A DNA stretch of 64,000 nucleotides, from contig NZ_CP047130.1 of the NCBI RefSeq assembly GCF_009832865.1, positions 4,030,001 to 4,094,000 on the forward strand. The letters are read 5' to 3'. The position numbers and the translations under genes were made by a program. Positions within the stretch are counted from its first letter, which is position 1. Every line of letters starts with the position of its first letter. Origin of the DNA: Colwellia sp. 20A7. GTDB lineage: Bacteria; Pseudomonadota; Gammaproteobacteria; Enterobacterales; Alteromonadaceae. This document shows positions 47,900-57,945 of this stretch, one piece after another. The notes below the pieces were generated by a model, which worked only from the letters and a program-made list of their open reading frames with translations, had not been told where the DNA came from and made no database searches.

Positions 47900-49605
47900 A
47901 AAATTTGTTTATAAGAAGCATCGCCAGTGCGTTAATGCTGATATTAACCAGTAATATTGCTTCGGCTGCAGTAAGCATCACCAAAGATGAAAGCAATGAA
48001 GCTAAGCAAGCGATATCACTTAGTAGTGATGATAGTAATGAAAATAACAACAGTGAAAATACTAACCACAATAGTAACAGTAACAACACCATCCAAGCTT
48101 ATGGCCAATGGTTATTTACCGGTGGCTTTAAAGAAAATTCATTTGTTGGTAGTAACCCAAACTATAAAATCACCCAGGGTGATAATTTACTAGTGCAATT
48201 GTGGGGTGGTATCGATTACCAAGCAGAGGTAAAAGTTGATCCACAAGGTAATATTTTTATTCCTAAAGTTGGCCCAATTAAAGTATTAGGCGTAAGTAAC
48301 GCAGAAATTAATAACGTGGTATTAAAAGGTATAAAGCGTGTTTATAAGTCAAATGTAGAAGCTTATGTTAATTTAATGTCTAGCCAAACGGTTAAAGTAT
48401 TTTTATCAGGGTTAGTGAACAAACCCGGCTTATATGAAGGACAAAGTGCTGATAGTATTTTACGTTTTATTGATCTTGCTGGCGGCATAAAAACTGAACT
48501 TGGCAGTATGCGTCATATTGAAGTAAAGCGAAATAACCAAACAAAATATACCATCGACTTATACGATTTTATTCAACATGGCACTATGCCCGCTATTCAA
48601 TTACAAGAAGGCGATGTAATATTTGTTGCTGCTAAACATGGCGACGTAACCATTGAAGGCGATGTTGGCTTTAGTGGCACATATCAACTAAAAGAAGATA
48701 CTGCTAAATTAGGTAATATCCTAAATGCCGTTATCGCAAAGAAAAAAGCCACTCATATTACAATAATAGCACCCGAAAATACTAATGGTGAAACTGAGCT
48801 ATCAGTACAACAATATGCCATGGATGAGGCGCTTGCCAATAACACGATTGAAGTAAAAGCTGGCTCACTCATTAAGGTGTCTTCACAACTACGCGCCAAA
48901 GAAATTAGTATTGAACTGATTGGCGAGCATAACTCTCAATTTGAAATTGTATTACCTTGGGGTGCAAGTTTGGCTGACTTATTGGCCGATGTTAAATATA
49001 CCAAACTATCGAATAGAGACGCTATTCAATTATTTAGAGCCTCAGTTGCCACACGCCAAAAAGATATGCTATTAGCCTCGTTATCAGCATTAGAACAAAG
49101 TGTACTAACGGCCCGTTCACAAACCAATGAAGCAGCACAATTACGTTCAGCTGAAGCAAGTACCATTTTACAATGGATTGAGAAAGCAAAACTAGTAGAG
49201 CCTAAAGGACAAGTATTATTATCTGACGGCTACAATGCTTCGCAAATTATTTTACAACAAGGTGACCGCATTGTTGTACCAACGAAACGTAACTTAGTCA
49301 TGATACATGGCGAAGTATTATTCCCTACAGCAATTGCCTACAACGGCGACATGAATATCAATGAATATATCGCCAAAGCCGGTGGTGCTACTGATGATTT
49401 AGATGATATGAATATATTGATCATGAAGCCCAATGGCGACTTTGTTGATGTAAATGAGCATTTAAACAGTAAAAAACAAATTAGTGCTGGTGATGAAATA
49501 TTTGTGTTAGCTAAACCTGATCCAAAATCATTCCAGTTAACTAAAGATATAACACAAGTGATGTATCAAATAGCTGTTAGTGCAGCGGTTATATTAGCTC
49601 TTTAA
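47896..49605 (+). CDS. kpsD: Capsule polysaccharide export outer-membrane protein (KpsD type)
   Basis: 569 residues with a GTG start. Signal peptide MKNLFIRSIASALMLILTSN, a low-complexity Asn/Ser/Asp linker (residues ~30-60), then the polysaccharide export domain ITQGDNLLVQLWGG and several SLBB domains (VFLSGLVNKPGLYEG, VTIEGDVGFSGTYQL, VMIHGEVLFPTAIAY). The C-terminal hydrophobic helix MYQIAVSAAVILAL is kept. Matches the KpsD length and layout; it would form the outer-membrane exit for the capsule. Confidence 0.9.
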   Translation: MKNLFIRSIASALMLILTSNIASAAVSITKDESNEAKQAISLSSDDSNENNNSENTNHNSNSNNTIQAYGQWLFTGGFKENSFVGSNPNYKITQGDNLLVQLWGGIDYQAEVKVDPQGNIFIPKVGPIKVLGVSNAEINNVVLKGIKRVYKSNVEAYVNLMSSQTVKVFLSGLVNKPGLYEGQSADSILRFIDLAGGIKTELGSMRHIEVKRNNQTKYTIDLYDFIQHGTMPAIQLQEGDVIFVAAKHGDVTIEGDVGFSGTYQLKEDTAKLGNILNAVIAKKKATHITIIAPENTNGETELSVQQYAMDEALANNTIEVKAGSLIKVSSQLRAKEISIELIGEHNSQFEIVLPWGASLADLLADVKYTKLSNRDAIQLFRASVATRQKDMLLASLSALEQSVLTARSQTNEAAQLRSAEASTILQWIEKAKLVEPKGQVLLSDGYNASQIILQQGDRIVVPTKRNLVMIHGEVLFPTAIAYNGDMNINEYIAKAGGATDDLDDMNILIMKPNGDFVDVNEHLNSKKQISAGDEIFVLAKPDPKSFQLTKDITQVMYQIAVSAAVILAL

Positions 49606-49719
49606 AGAAAAATAAAACCAAAGATTTAAAGATTAATATAATTAAGGAAATAGAAAATTCAAAACATTAAATTTAGGCTTTAAAGGTTCACATTTTTTAT
49701 TTATAAATAAGGATTTTTT

Positions 49720-50341
49720 GTGATTGATACCAAAAATGAACATATATACAGAAACAAAAAATATATACATATAAATAATCATAGCGAACACTTGATCATT
49801 GTACTCAACACACATAATCAAGGTGATCGTTATTTTGGCTATAAAACTTTATCGGAAGGAGAAACTGGAGTAGATTTCTTATTTTTAGTTGATGCTAATA
49901 ATAAATATTATTTAGATCATGATAAAGGTAAAACTTATCTGGAATTAATAGAGCAAGTTATCAAAAACTACGATCTAGAAAAAGTAACCATATTTGGAGC
50001 TTCTATGGCTGGTTTTGCTGCGCTACACTTCTCTATGGAATTACAATTAAACGTTATAGCCATTAACCCACAAATAAATTTGTCTTCAGCTGAAAAGCTA
50101 GCATGGCCAAAACTTCGAGAAACACTCTCTAACTTAGATTCTTGTTATGATTTAGAGAATGGAATGATTCAAAAATATTCAGGACAATCAATATTTCTAA
50201 CATTTGGACAACATCGATTAGACAAGCAGGCTTAACGATAGTATAGAACATAAATTTTTCTTAAATGACTTATTACGTATAAAAGATATTCACTTCTTAG
50301 GGATAGAAAATCGCCGACTAAGCCATTTTATCAAACCTTAA
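49720..50341 (+). pseudogene. Alpha/beta-hydrolase-like protein of the capsule locus, frameshifted near its end
   Basis: From GTG 49720 (AGGA upstream) a 171-residue frame carries HLIIVLNTHNQGDRYFGYKT and a nucleophile elbow TIFGASMAGFAALHF (Gly-x-Ser-x-Gly at residue ~95). It stops at 50233-50235 after HRLDKQA. The +1 frame then reads LNDSIEHKFFLNDLLRIKDI, ending ENRRLSHFIKP at 50341, where a catalytic His (LSHF) is expected. One extra G at about 50229 explains the break. It may deacylate or modify the polysaccharide; unproven. Confidence 0.65.
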
Positions 50342-50542
50342 CTATTGATAAGATAATGAAATTTTAATTACACCATATACTTTCGTGCGTGTGTCATTAT
50401 GAGCAAATAAAGTCGTTTATCAAGCATCGACCAATTAGCCAAAGTGGTAACTAAACTGAATTGACACTTTCTTGGTGTAATACAAGACTTAAATCGCGTA
50501 AGATAATTATTACTTTATGATCAGTAGGAAGCTTATTATTCA

Positions 50543-52561
50543 ATGACCATTTGGATCCAGTCAAAAGGCGTACTTGCCCGCAAAAAGCAAATTGAAAGTT
50601 GTCTATCACAATCATTATCTTTATTTGTTAAAAATAAAGTAGACTCAACTCATGATAGTTTTGCAGGCTGGGGACTTAAAGCGAATACTAATAAAATCAA
50701 ACAACAGGCTAGTGATTTTGGTGTCCCTTATTTACACCTAGAAGATGGTTTTATTGGTTATATTGGCCACCCTGCTAAACAAGGTCATGCTGTTTCATTG
50801 ATTTCAGACTCGCAAGGTATTTATTATGATGCCCGCCAGCCCTGTAATTTAGAATCACTAATAAAAGAACCGTTAAGTGAAGCACAGTTAGCCCGTACAA
50901 ATGCCTTAATAAAGCTAATAACGAACAGCGGCATCACTAAATATAATGTTTATGATGCAGCTGAGTTGCCAGAGTTGTTAAAGGCAAAATTGTTGAATAT
51001 TAAGCAACAAAAAATATTAATTGTTGACCAAGTTTCTGGGGATTTATCTATCACCGGTGCGATGGCTGATGAAAGTAGTTTTGTTGCCATGATCGCGCAA
51101 GCGAAAGCAAATTACCCTAATGCTACCTTGTTAATTCGTACACACCCAGATACTCGCCTTGGCAAGAAGAAAGGTGTATTAGCTAAACTTATTGCTAATG
51201 GGGAATTAACCAATGTTGAAGTTATTAATGAACATTGTCATCCTCATGCATTAATCAACGCTGTTGATGCGGTATATACGGTGTCGTCGCAAATGGGGTT
51301 TGAAGCATTATTACTTAATAAGCCAGTTTATTGTTTTGGACTGCCATTTTATGCGGGTTGGGGATTAACGCACGACCAACTTCATTGCGACCGACGTGAA
51401 AAAATATCGCTGCAGCAGCTTACCTATGCTGCTTTGGTTAAGTACTGCCATTATTACAACCCCGTATTGCAAGTAAAATGTGAACTTGAAGAGGTTATTA
51501 ACCTTATTAGTTTGCAACAAAAAGGCAAGCCGCAATACCGTCGCCTTTATTTAATTGGCTTTTCGTTATGGAAGCGCGCCTTTATGAAACATTTTTGTCG
51601 ACATTTAGCCGATGAACTTGTTTTTACCAAGCAGCCACCCGTAACAATTGCTGAAAATGACATGCTGCTGGTTTGGGGCGCTAAATACCCTGAATTAACT
51701 CACTGTTTTCGTGTGGAAGATGGTTTTATTCGCTCAAATGGTTTGGGCGCTAATTTGTGCCGCCCTTCTTCATTGTCTATTGATCAAGCAGGCATCTATT
51801 TTGATAATCGCACGCCAAGCGACCTTGAACACGCCTTAAATGAAAATGTATTAACGGTAAATGAGTTAAAACGAGGCCAAGCATTAATTAAAAAGATTAA
51901 CGACACTGGGGTTAGTAAATATAATGTCGGCGAGCACAACGCGATTACGATTAATAATCAGCATAAAAAAATATTACTGGTTATCGGCCAAGTTGATGGT
52001 GATGCATCAATTGTTACCGGTAGTTTAAACATAAAAAGTAATGAAGCGTTACTTTATGCGGTGAAAGAACAACACCCTGATTGTTATATTATTTATAAAC
52101 CGCATCCTGATGTAGTGTCGGGTAATCGTGAAGGTAATGTATCGTTAGAATGCATATCACAGTGCGTTGATGAACAAATTATCCACCAGTCTTTAACAAG
52201 TTTGTATGCACATATTGATGAATTACATACCATGACCTCGTTAAGCGGTTTTGAAGCTTTATTAAATAATGTTGTTGTTCATACCTGGGGACAACCGTTT
52301 TATGCTGGTTGGGGACTAACCACTGATTACTACCCGCCTAAAAGACGATTTAAAACGATAACCTTACCCGAACTGGTATTTACTACGTTGGTTCAATACC
52401 CGCTTTATATTGATTGGGGCACGGGCTTATGGGTAACACCTGAGTTGTTAATTGATAAAATTGCTGATGGCAAGAACCAAGATATTAAAAAAAAGTCGTT
52501 TTGGAATAGAAAATTATTAAAGTTACAGTATATTTTTGAAATATTCCGCTCCAGACATTAA
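50543..52561 (+). CDS. kpsC: Capsule polysaccharide beta-Kdo transferase KpsC
   Basis: 672 residues in two homologous halves (about 1-330 and 340-650), each with the same landmarks: LHLEDGFIGYIG / FRVEDGFIRSNG, ILIVDQVSGDLSITG / LLVIGQVDGDASIVTG, LPFYAGWGLTHD / QPFYAGWGLTTD. This is the KpsC layout of two retaining/inverting Kdo transferases that build the poly-Kdo linker on phosphatidylglycerol. It implies a Kdo-linked, ABC-exported (group 2 style) capsule. AGGAAG lies 14 bases from the ATG. A piece of its 3' end is repeated at 55834-55892. Confidence 0.9.
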   Translation: MTIWIQSKGVLARKKQIESCLSQSLSLFVKNKVDSTHDSFAGWGLKANTNKIKQQASDFGVPYLHLEDGFIGYIGHPAKQGHAVSLISDSQGIYYDARQPCNLESLIKEPLSEAQLARTNALIKLITNSGITKYNVYDAAELPELLKAKLLNIKQQKILIVDQVSGDLSITGAMADESSFVAMIAQAKANYPNATLLIRTHPDTRLGKKKGVLAKLIANGELTNVEVINEHCHPHALINAVDAVYTVSSQMGFEALLLNKPVYCFGLPFYAGWGLTHDQLHCDRREKISLQQLTYAALVKYCHYYNPVLQVKCELEEVINLISLQQKGKPQYRRLYLIGFSLWKRAFMKHFCRHLADELVFTKQPPVTIAENDMLLVWGAKYPELTHCFRVEDGFIRSNGLGANLCRPSSLSIDQAGIYFDNRTPSDLEHALNENVLTVNELKRGQALIKKINDTGVSKYNVGEHNAITINNQHKKILLVIGQVDGDASIVTGSLNIKSNEALLYAVKEQHPDCYIIYKPHPDVVSGNREGNVSLECISQCVDEQIIHQSLTSLYAHIDELHTMTSLSGFEALLNNVVVHTWGQPFYAGWGLTTDYYPPKRRFKTITLPELVFTTLVQYPLYIDWGTGLWVTPELLIDKIADGKNQDIKKKSFWNRKLLKLQYIFEIFRSRH

Positions 52562-52660
52562 GATAACTATTGCTAGAGTATTATCTACTTATAGCAATAA
52601 AAGTGTTTCCCCCTTTATTAACATAAACCTTTTCATTTAACAGCTTTCATAATTAAAGTA

Positions 52661-52698
52661 AACGCTCTATCATTAATAATGTTTAATGATAGAGCGTT
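52661..52698. terminator. Long perfect inverted repeat between convergent capsule genes
   Basis: 16-bp perfect stem AACGCTCTATCATTAA with a 6-base loop, between kpsC and the convergent glycan gene. It lacks a strong T-run on either strand, so termination may depend on the stem alone. Confidence 0.6.
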
Positions 52699-52706
52699 AG
52701 AATACT

Positions 52707-54152
52707 TTACAATTTTTTTAAAAGATTTTTGTTTGCATCAACGAAAAAACTCTTAGGTTCTTTAAGAAACTTGCGTAACTTTCTTTTAAAGCGTCTCTTA
52801 AATACGCTTTCAGATTCCTCAATTGTTGTTTTTTCATACTCTGTTCTAACTTCATTTTCTGAAAGTGGCACTGTCCCAATTTCATTTTGAGGATCTAATA
52901 TTCTTGAAACTTTATTCATTTCATTGCTTGAAATAGCATGGTTAACTAAAAAATCTGTACAGAAATCAAATAAATGGCTAAATTCTAATTCATTAAGATG
53001 AGTTTCTTCATTGTTTAAAGCTTTTACCAACTTTTCGGAGCAATCAAAAGATTTATTAAATAAGTTATTTGAGTAAAATGATTTACCTAATATGAAAACC
53101 TTAAAGCCAGCTAAAGATGCTTCTAAACCAGCCTGAGAACACATTGTCATCACAGCAGAGACTTGTGAGTATAAGCTTTTTAAAGAAACATTTTCACAAA
53201 TTAGTAAGCGTCCGTTAGTTATGTATTTTTCAAATCTAAGCTCTAATATTTCTTTCGTCAGCGCTGTACCTATATTTGTCTTATTGCTTTCGTATGGATG
53301 TGCTTTAAATACCACATCATAAGAAGTTGTATTTAAAATATTATCTATTACCTTCACGTAATTAGCTATAGAGTCATTTAAGGTATCTGAACGCAAAATA
53401 GAATAGTCATTACAAACTTGACCAATAATTAATACACGTTGACAAACTGGTTTTAAAAAAATATCTGCGCCTAGCGATTTCACATTTTTATTGGTTTTTT
53501 TATTAATAATATCTAAAGCACGTAGTCTTTCAGGAGAATTGACTGAACCACTTTGTTGATACTTAAAAATAGAGCCATTAGGTATTGGTCCAGGTTGTTC
53601 CTCTAGTAAAAATTCATTACCCGTCCATAAGTGCTCAACTAAAAAGAATTTAGCTGAGAAGTTATACGCTATAGTTTTAAATGATTTTTGATAAATGGAT
53701 GAGCCGGAAAAAGTAATCGCATGACTTACTTCATTTGCAGCAAAAACAACTTTCCAATAATTTAACCAAAAGATTGCTGCAGCATAATTATCAATAATCA
53801 CTTGTCGGTGAAGTTCAAAGTCTATTTCAAAATCAATAAAGACTTTATCAGCCAAACACTTTTTATAGTGCAATGGAATCAAGATAGATTTAATTTCCAA
53901 CTCCGCAATGGAAAAGAGGTTTATTCCATCATAATTATACGTTTTATAATTATTTATGTTTATGCATTCACTTAAAAGGTCAGAGTTACCTTGTAAAACA
54001 TGGCGATGAGTCACATAATTTCCATAAGCAACTTTCATTTGCTTATGACTAGTATCAACTTTAATTATTTTATTTTGAGTAAGATAATCAATCAAAGGTG
54101 CAAAGTTTCTTTGTGTAAAGTGAATATTATCGGAAAGTAAAGTTAAAGCCAT
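52707..54152 (-). CDS. Capsule biosynthesis protein with Kdo-transferase-like fold (KpsS/KpsC-related)
   Basis: 481 residues from ATG 54152, one base after the preceding gene's stop; a longer frame exists but would overlap that gene. The C-terminal half has VLIIGQVCNDYSIL, VVFKAHPYES, VSAVMTMCSQAGLEASLAG and KVFILGKSFYS, matching the order of landmarks in KpsC/KpsS (GQ..D.S, KPHP, T.SS..GFEALL, G.PFY). It may be the missing KpsS-like transferase or a capsule-specific one. The N-terminal 200 residues I do not recognise. Codon use is AT-rich and the protein Asn/Ile/Lys-rich, suggesting an acquired gene. Confidence 0.68.
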   Translation of the reverse strand: MALTLLSDNIHFTQRNFAPLIDYLTQNKIIKVDTSHKQMKVAYGNYVTHRHVLQGNSDLLSECININNYKTYNYDGINLFSIAELEIKSILIPLHYKKCLADKVFIDFEIDFELHRQVIIDNYAAAIFWLNYWKVVFAANEVSHAITFSGSSIYQKSFKTIAYNFSAKFFLVEHLWTGNEFLLEEQPGPIPNGSIFKYQQSGSVNSPERLRALDIINKKTNKNVKSLGADIFLKPVCQRVLIIGQVCNDYSILRSDTLNDSIANYVKVIDNILNTTSYDVVFKAHPYESNKTNIGTALTKEILELRFEKYITNGRLLICENVSLKSLYSQVSAVMTMCSQAGLEASLAGFKVFILGKSFYSNNLFNKSFDCSEKLVKALNNEETHLNELEFSHLFDFCTDFLVNHAISSNEMNKVSRILDPQNEIGTVPLSENEVRTEYEKTTIEESESVFKRRFKRKLRKFLKEPKSFFVDANKNLLKKL

Positions 54153-54153
54153 G

Positions 54154-55422
54154 TTATACGTCCTTCGTTTGTAAATTTGGGATCTCGCTGGTATTAAAAT
54201 TACTTTTTTGTATATATTCAAACAAATCTGAACCTACTTCACCTTTCACTATAATATTATTTATTTTGGTCTCATCAAACACTGTAAAATCAAAAGTTGA
54301 AATAGAATCTTTAGCTGTATCTAAAATATAGGTATTGTCTGGTAGTGGAAGAGATTTTCTATTTAAAGAGATACCCGAAAATTTATAATTTCTAAAATTG
54401 TGCCTTGATATTTCCTCACCTTCAAACATCGTTTCATCAAAGTGATGTATGATATTTTTTAACCCGCTTATACATTCACTATAAATCAGAAAGCATATCT
54501 CATTAAACCTGTGTTGTTGTAAATCAGCTTTATTTATATTTAAAATATGCTTATTAATACAATCAACGTCTCCTAATGCTGCACCAGAAACGACGCCATC
54601 AGCAATAAACTCTGAATTTCCTGCAACATCCCAACAAATAACAGGTATCTTCATTGCCAAAGCCTCTAAAATAACCATAGAGCAATTTTCGAAGAGACTA
54701 AGTGCTAATATACATTTAGATTTATGTAAAGCGGCTAACTTATTTTCACCATATAGTGCCCCTTTAAGTGTTACTTTACATTGAATGTTAGTAGATAAAT
54801 CAAAGTCATTCATTCGTTGACCAAAGATTAATACATTGTAATGCGCAGGTAGTTTTTCTAAAATGCTATTTAGATAGCCAACACCTTTTAATCGTTCATT
54901 TCGCCCCATAAACACTACATCATATTCTTTCAAATACGCGCCATAATTATGCGCTTGTATTATTGGATTTCTGTAAACGATTTTATTAATTTTTGAAAAT
55001 TGAATATCATTAGATAGCTCTTCCACTATTGCATCAGATGGAGCTGAAACGACATCAGCATTATTAATAACCTGACACTCTTCTTCAAACCTAACTTCAT
55101 CAATAGGAGTTTTATTGATTCTTTGTACTACAGCGATTGGTGTGTGCAGCCGAACATGGATAAAATATCCATCTAATTTTAATGTAGATGCATAGGTTTC
55201 AGGTGATTCAACTATGGTGTCACTAGGAGAGAAATTTTTTCTTATATAGGTAGCAACATAATCTTGAAATGCTGAACGCTCGAGTTTATCTTCATTAGAT
55301 ATAACGTGGACTTTAACATTATGAAACACATCTTCGTCTAAATAAGCGCTAATAACATCTATATAGGAAGAAATTCCAAATCCACTGTTTTTCAACGGGT
55401 TAACAAGTATATAGTTGACCAT
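54154..55422 (-). CDS. Family 4-type glycosyltransferase
   Basis: 422 residues from ATG 55422, nine bases after AGGA; an ATG at 55440 lacks a binding site. GT-B fold: SGFGISSYIDVISAYL in the acceptor domain, VVFMGRNERLKGVGYLNSIL at the start of the donor domain, and LSLFENCSMVILEALAMKIPVI (E-x7-E type motif) with GNSEFIADGVVSGAAL. Probably adds a sugar to the capsule repeat. Translationally linked to the next gene. Sugar specificity unknown. Confidence 0.85.
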   Translation of the reverse strand: MVNYILVNPLKNSGFGISSYIDVISAYLDEDVFHNVKVHVISNEDKLERSAFQDYVATYIRKNFSPSDTIVESPETYASTLKLDGYFIHVRLHTPIAVVQRINKTPIDEVRFEEECQVINNADVVSAPSDAIVEELSNDIQFSKINKIVYRNPIIQAHNYGAYLKEYDVVFMGRNERLKGVGYLNSILEKLPAHYNVLIFGQRMNDFDLSTNIQCKVTLKGALYGENKLAALHKSKCILALSLFENCSMVILEALAMKIPVICWDVAGNSEFIADGVVSGAALGDVDCINKHILNINKADLQQHRFNEICFLIYSECISGLKNIIHHFDETMFEGEEISRHNFRNYKFSGISLNRKSLPLPDNTYILDTAKDSISTFDFTVFDETKINNIIVKGEVGSDLFEYIQKSNFNTSEIPNLQTKDV

Positions 55423-55833
55423 TATTTCATTCCTATTCATTATATTTAGTAATGTTTTTAATTCACAAAAAAATCTAATTTGGTTTCGTCTGCAACTTAA
55501 ATAGCAACAAAACTACAGATGAAGGTAAACAATCGGAATATTAGCAGAGCGATGAGGACCTAAGACTAACTTTTCTAGACTAGAATCGACTTATGTGGTT
55601 AAAAAAACTTCGAGATACCTTAAATTTTACTAGATAGCGATAACCCAATCAATAGAGGTAGGCTGATTTGCTTTTATTATACAAAATAATATCACAAACA
55701 GAATACAACAAGTACAAGGTGAAAACTTATCTAACACTTTAATTAGTCATAGTGATCTTACTTAAAAGCTGACATTTGTTTAACAATCGATAATTATGCA
55801 AGATTAAGGTAAAAATATAAGGCAGGCTCGGCT
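55423..55833. other. Gene-poor stretch behind the capsule locus
   Basis: About 410 bases with no ORF I can support. Probably contains the promoter of the glycosyltransferase pair. A kpsC remnant follows. Confidence 0.5.
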
Positions 55834-55892
55834 TTATAATGCCTGGGGGCTAACCACTGATTATTACCCGCCTAAAAAACGATTTATAATTT
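55834..55892 (+). pseudogene. kpsC 3' fragment
   Basis: The plus strand reads LYNAWGLTTDYYPPKKRFII then stop, matching FYAGWGLTTDYYPPKRRFKT of KpsC (DNA around 52301-52355). The copy breaks off on both sides. It is about 3.5 kb from the intact gene, in the same orientation. Confidence 0.85.
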
Positions 55893-55895
55893 AAA

Positions 55896-56690
55896 TTAAT
55901 GTGCCCAAATCTCGCTAAAATATGTTTTTAGTAACTCAGCCACTATGACTACTCTTTCAACGTGTTGGTAGCGTTTATGGATGACGATATGTAACTCACC
56001 CGCTGCCAATTCACTTAGATCAACATTTAACACTGTAAGCTCTTTAATTAAGGGACTTTCTACAAAACCATTAGGTAAGGCTAATGCTCCTAATCCGGTA
56101 CAACAAGCTGCGATTTGCACGTTATAATCATTCGCGCTAAATACTGGCTTAAAATTCTGTATTTCTCTCTTTAAAATTTGATTCGTCAGTAAATGGTCAT
56201 GATCTTCAGACCAACAGATCCAATTTAAATCTTGCAAAGTCACATCATCACTTAACGAGTTAGCAACATCTTCCGCGACATACACGTTTATGCCACAATA
56301 AAAAGACGCCAAACAAATTAAATCGTTATCTTTTGGTTTTTCTGTACGAAGTGATATATCAGCCTCACCGCGTGTTAAATTAAACGTATTGGTGCCACTT
56401 AACACTTCAAGCTGAATACCGGGATAGCTTTCTTTTAGTTTTTGTCCCACTTGTGGGAGAAAAGCAAAACAAACGCCAGGAGGAGCAGTGATCCGAACTC
56501 TCCCTTCAACTTTATTGGGTGCTTGAGCTAACGTCATGGTTTCAACCGACCAAATAGCCATTTGTTTTGCAGCGGGTAACAGTTTTTGACCTAATGCAGT
56601 CAGTTGACAGCCCTGACTAAAGCGAGAAAATAAAGGCTGACCAAGCTCTTGCTCTAGCTCTGCAATACGCCGGCTTAAAGTTGGTTGGGA
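55896..56690 (-). pseudogene. LysR-family regulator, 5' end deleted
   Basis: The frame from 56690 reads SQPTLSRRIAELEQELGQPL, FSRFSQGCQLTALGQKLLP and then the effector domain (VEGRVRITAPPGVCFAFLPQ, GEADISLRTEKP, CTGLGALALPNGFVE). The end of the helix-turn-helix and everything after it are intact, but a TGA (56691-56693) precedes it and the first ~30 residues are missing. The ATG at 56561 would give only the effector domain (221 residues), which cannot bind DNA alone. The deletion also removed the start of the divergent hydrolase gene. Confidence 0.82.
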
Positions 56691-57221
56691 TCATTATACG
56701 GATTAGAAAAAATGACAGCACTTACTACAACGGAAGATTATATCAACGCACAAAACGTGGCTTTAAAAGGTGTGTTTTTAACTCATTTACACCTTGATCA
56801 TATCAGTGGTATGTCGGCAATAAATAAACAGGTGCCTTTGTATGTAGGGCAAGGTGAAACTCAAGAAAGGTATTTCTTATATGCGGCAACGCAAGGTATA
56901 ACCGATATAATGCTTGAAGGTAGACCCGCATTACAAGAGTGGGCTGAAGACTATATTGATGTATTTGGTGACGGTAGTGTATTTGCTATTCATTCACCAG
57001 GCCACACTGCTGGTTCTACCGCCTATTTAGTCAATAGCATTGAAAGCCCTGTACTTTTTACTGGTGATGCAAGTCATACGTCGTGGGGCTGGAATCATAG
57101 TGTTGAACCGGGCAGTTTTTCAACCGACCAAATTCGTAGTCGAGCAAGTTTAAATAAACTCATTAAGTTAGTTAAAAGTTATCCTGAAATTAGCGTACAG
57201 CCTGGACATCAAAGTTTGTAA
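56685..57221 (+). pseudogene. MBL-fold metallo-hydrolase, N-terminus missing
   Basis: 178 residues from a TTG at 56685 (next ATG 56712). The metal motif THLHLDHISG is at residue ~34, whereas complete family members have about 80-110 residues before it; IHSPGHTAGS, LFTGDASH and the final VQPGHQ supply the other ligands. The first beta-strands are gone, so folding is doubtful. No ribosome binding site. It starts head-to-head with the truncated LysR gene; the six shared bases mark the deletion junction. Confidence 0.7.
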
Positions 57222-57397
57222 ATGATGTGCATTATTACGAATGAGAGATGCTATTACGTCGGCTTTTTGAGTGAGTGTCTCACTTATCTTTCCTAAGTAT
57301 CTTTCCCAATTATCTGATCTCGTCAGACAATACTATGGGTGATAGTTTCAGGGCTAATTCACCGTGGTCAACGAATATTATAAACGCTATATGTACT

Positions 57398-57802
57398 TCA
57401 TAAATGAACCAAGATAGATGCCTGATCTTTCTTGGTCATTTTACTCACCACAAGGTTAAATGAATTATCAATCATGCGCTCAATTTCTCCTGGCGGTATT
57501 GAGCCATCAAGAATAATGGTATTCCAAAGTCTTTTATTCATATGATAACCGGGGATTACAGCAGGAAATATATCACGTAACATAATAGCTTCATCAGGAT
57601 CACATTTTAAATTAATGCAAAAACTACCTTTCATTTTCCCGTTAGTACTTTGTTCATTACCCTTGCCTAAAGCGAGTGTGGCAAACATTTTATCTTTCAC
57701 ACGAAATACTTTTATATCATCACCAAAAGGGGAATATACAGAGGTGTCAGGCTTTGAAAGCAAGTAACCTTCTATCTGTTGAGCAATTAAGTTATCTGTC
57801 AT
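57398..57802 (-). CDS. MmcQ/YjbR family protein
   Basis: 134 residues from the second of two ATGs, five bases after GGAG (57802; the first is at 57805). CyaY-like fold with FGDDIKVFRVKDKMFATLAL, INLKCDPDEAIMLRDIFPAV, PGYHMNKRLWNTIILDGSIP and a helical end. The family is called DNA-binding, but its role is unsettled. Monocistronic. Confidence 0.88.
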   Translation of the reverse strand: MTDNLIAQQIEGYLLSKPDTSVYSPFGDDIKVFRVKDKMFATLALGKGNEQSTNGKMKGSFCINLKCDPDEAIMLRDIFPAVIPGYHMNKRLWNTIILDGSIPPGEIERMIDNSFNLVVSKMTKKDQASILVHL

Positions 57803-57862
57803 CATAGCTCCCTGTTATCAAAGGTGCCTATATTAGCCCATTAAGGTAGCTGAAAAGCACCA

Positions 57863-57890
57863 TAAAAAAAGCCCTGACATATCAGAGCTT
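57863..57890 (-). terminator. Terminator of the TonB receptor gene
   Basis: Minus strand AAGCTCTGA/TCAGGGCTT (one G-U pair) with a four-base loop and a T7 run, 56 bases after the stop. Confidence 0.82.
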
Positions 57891-57945
57891 CTATTTGCTT
57901 TTTTAAATGCTAGCTAACCTGAGCTACATTACTATTAAAAAGCTA

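Noticed and set aside
47880..48092. Minus-strand Leu/Ser-rich ORF over the kpsD start
   Set aside because: It is the reverse of the Asn/Ser/Asp low-complexity linker; no independent support.
50461..50490. TTGACA at 50461 as a kpsC promoter
   Set aside because: The nearest -10-like TAATAC is only 11 bases away and nothing fits at 16-18.
54153..54221. Longer start for the 52707 capsule protein
   Set aside because: It would overlap the upstream glycosyltransferase by 68 bases; the ATG one base after that gene's stop is the coupled start.
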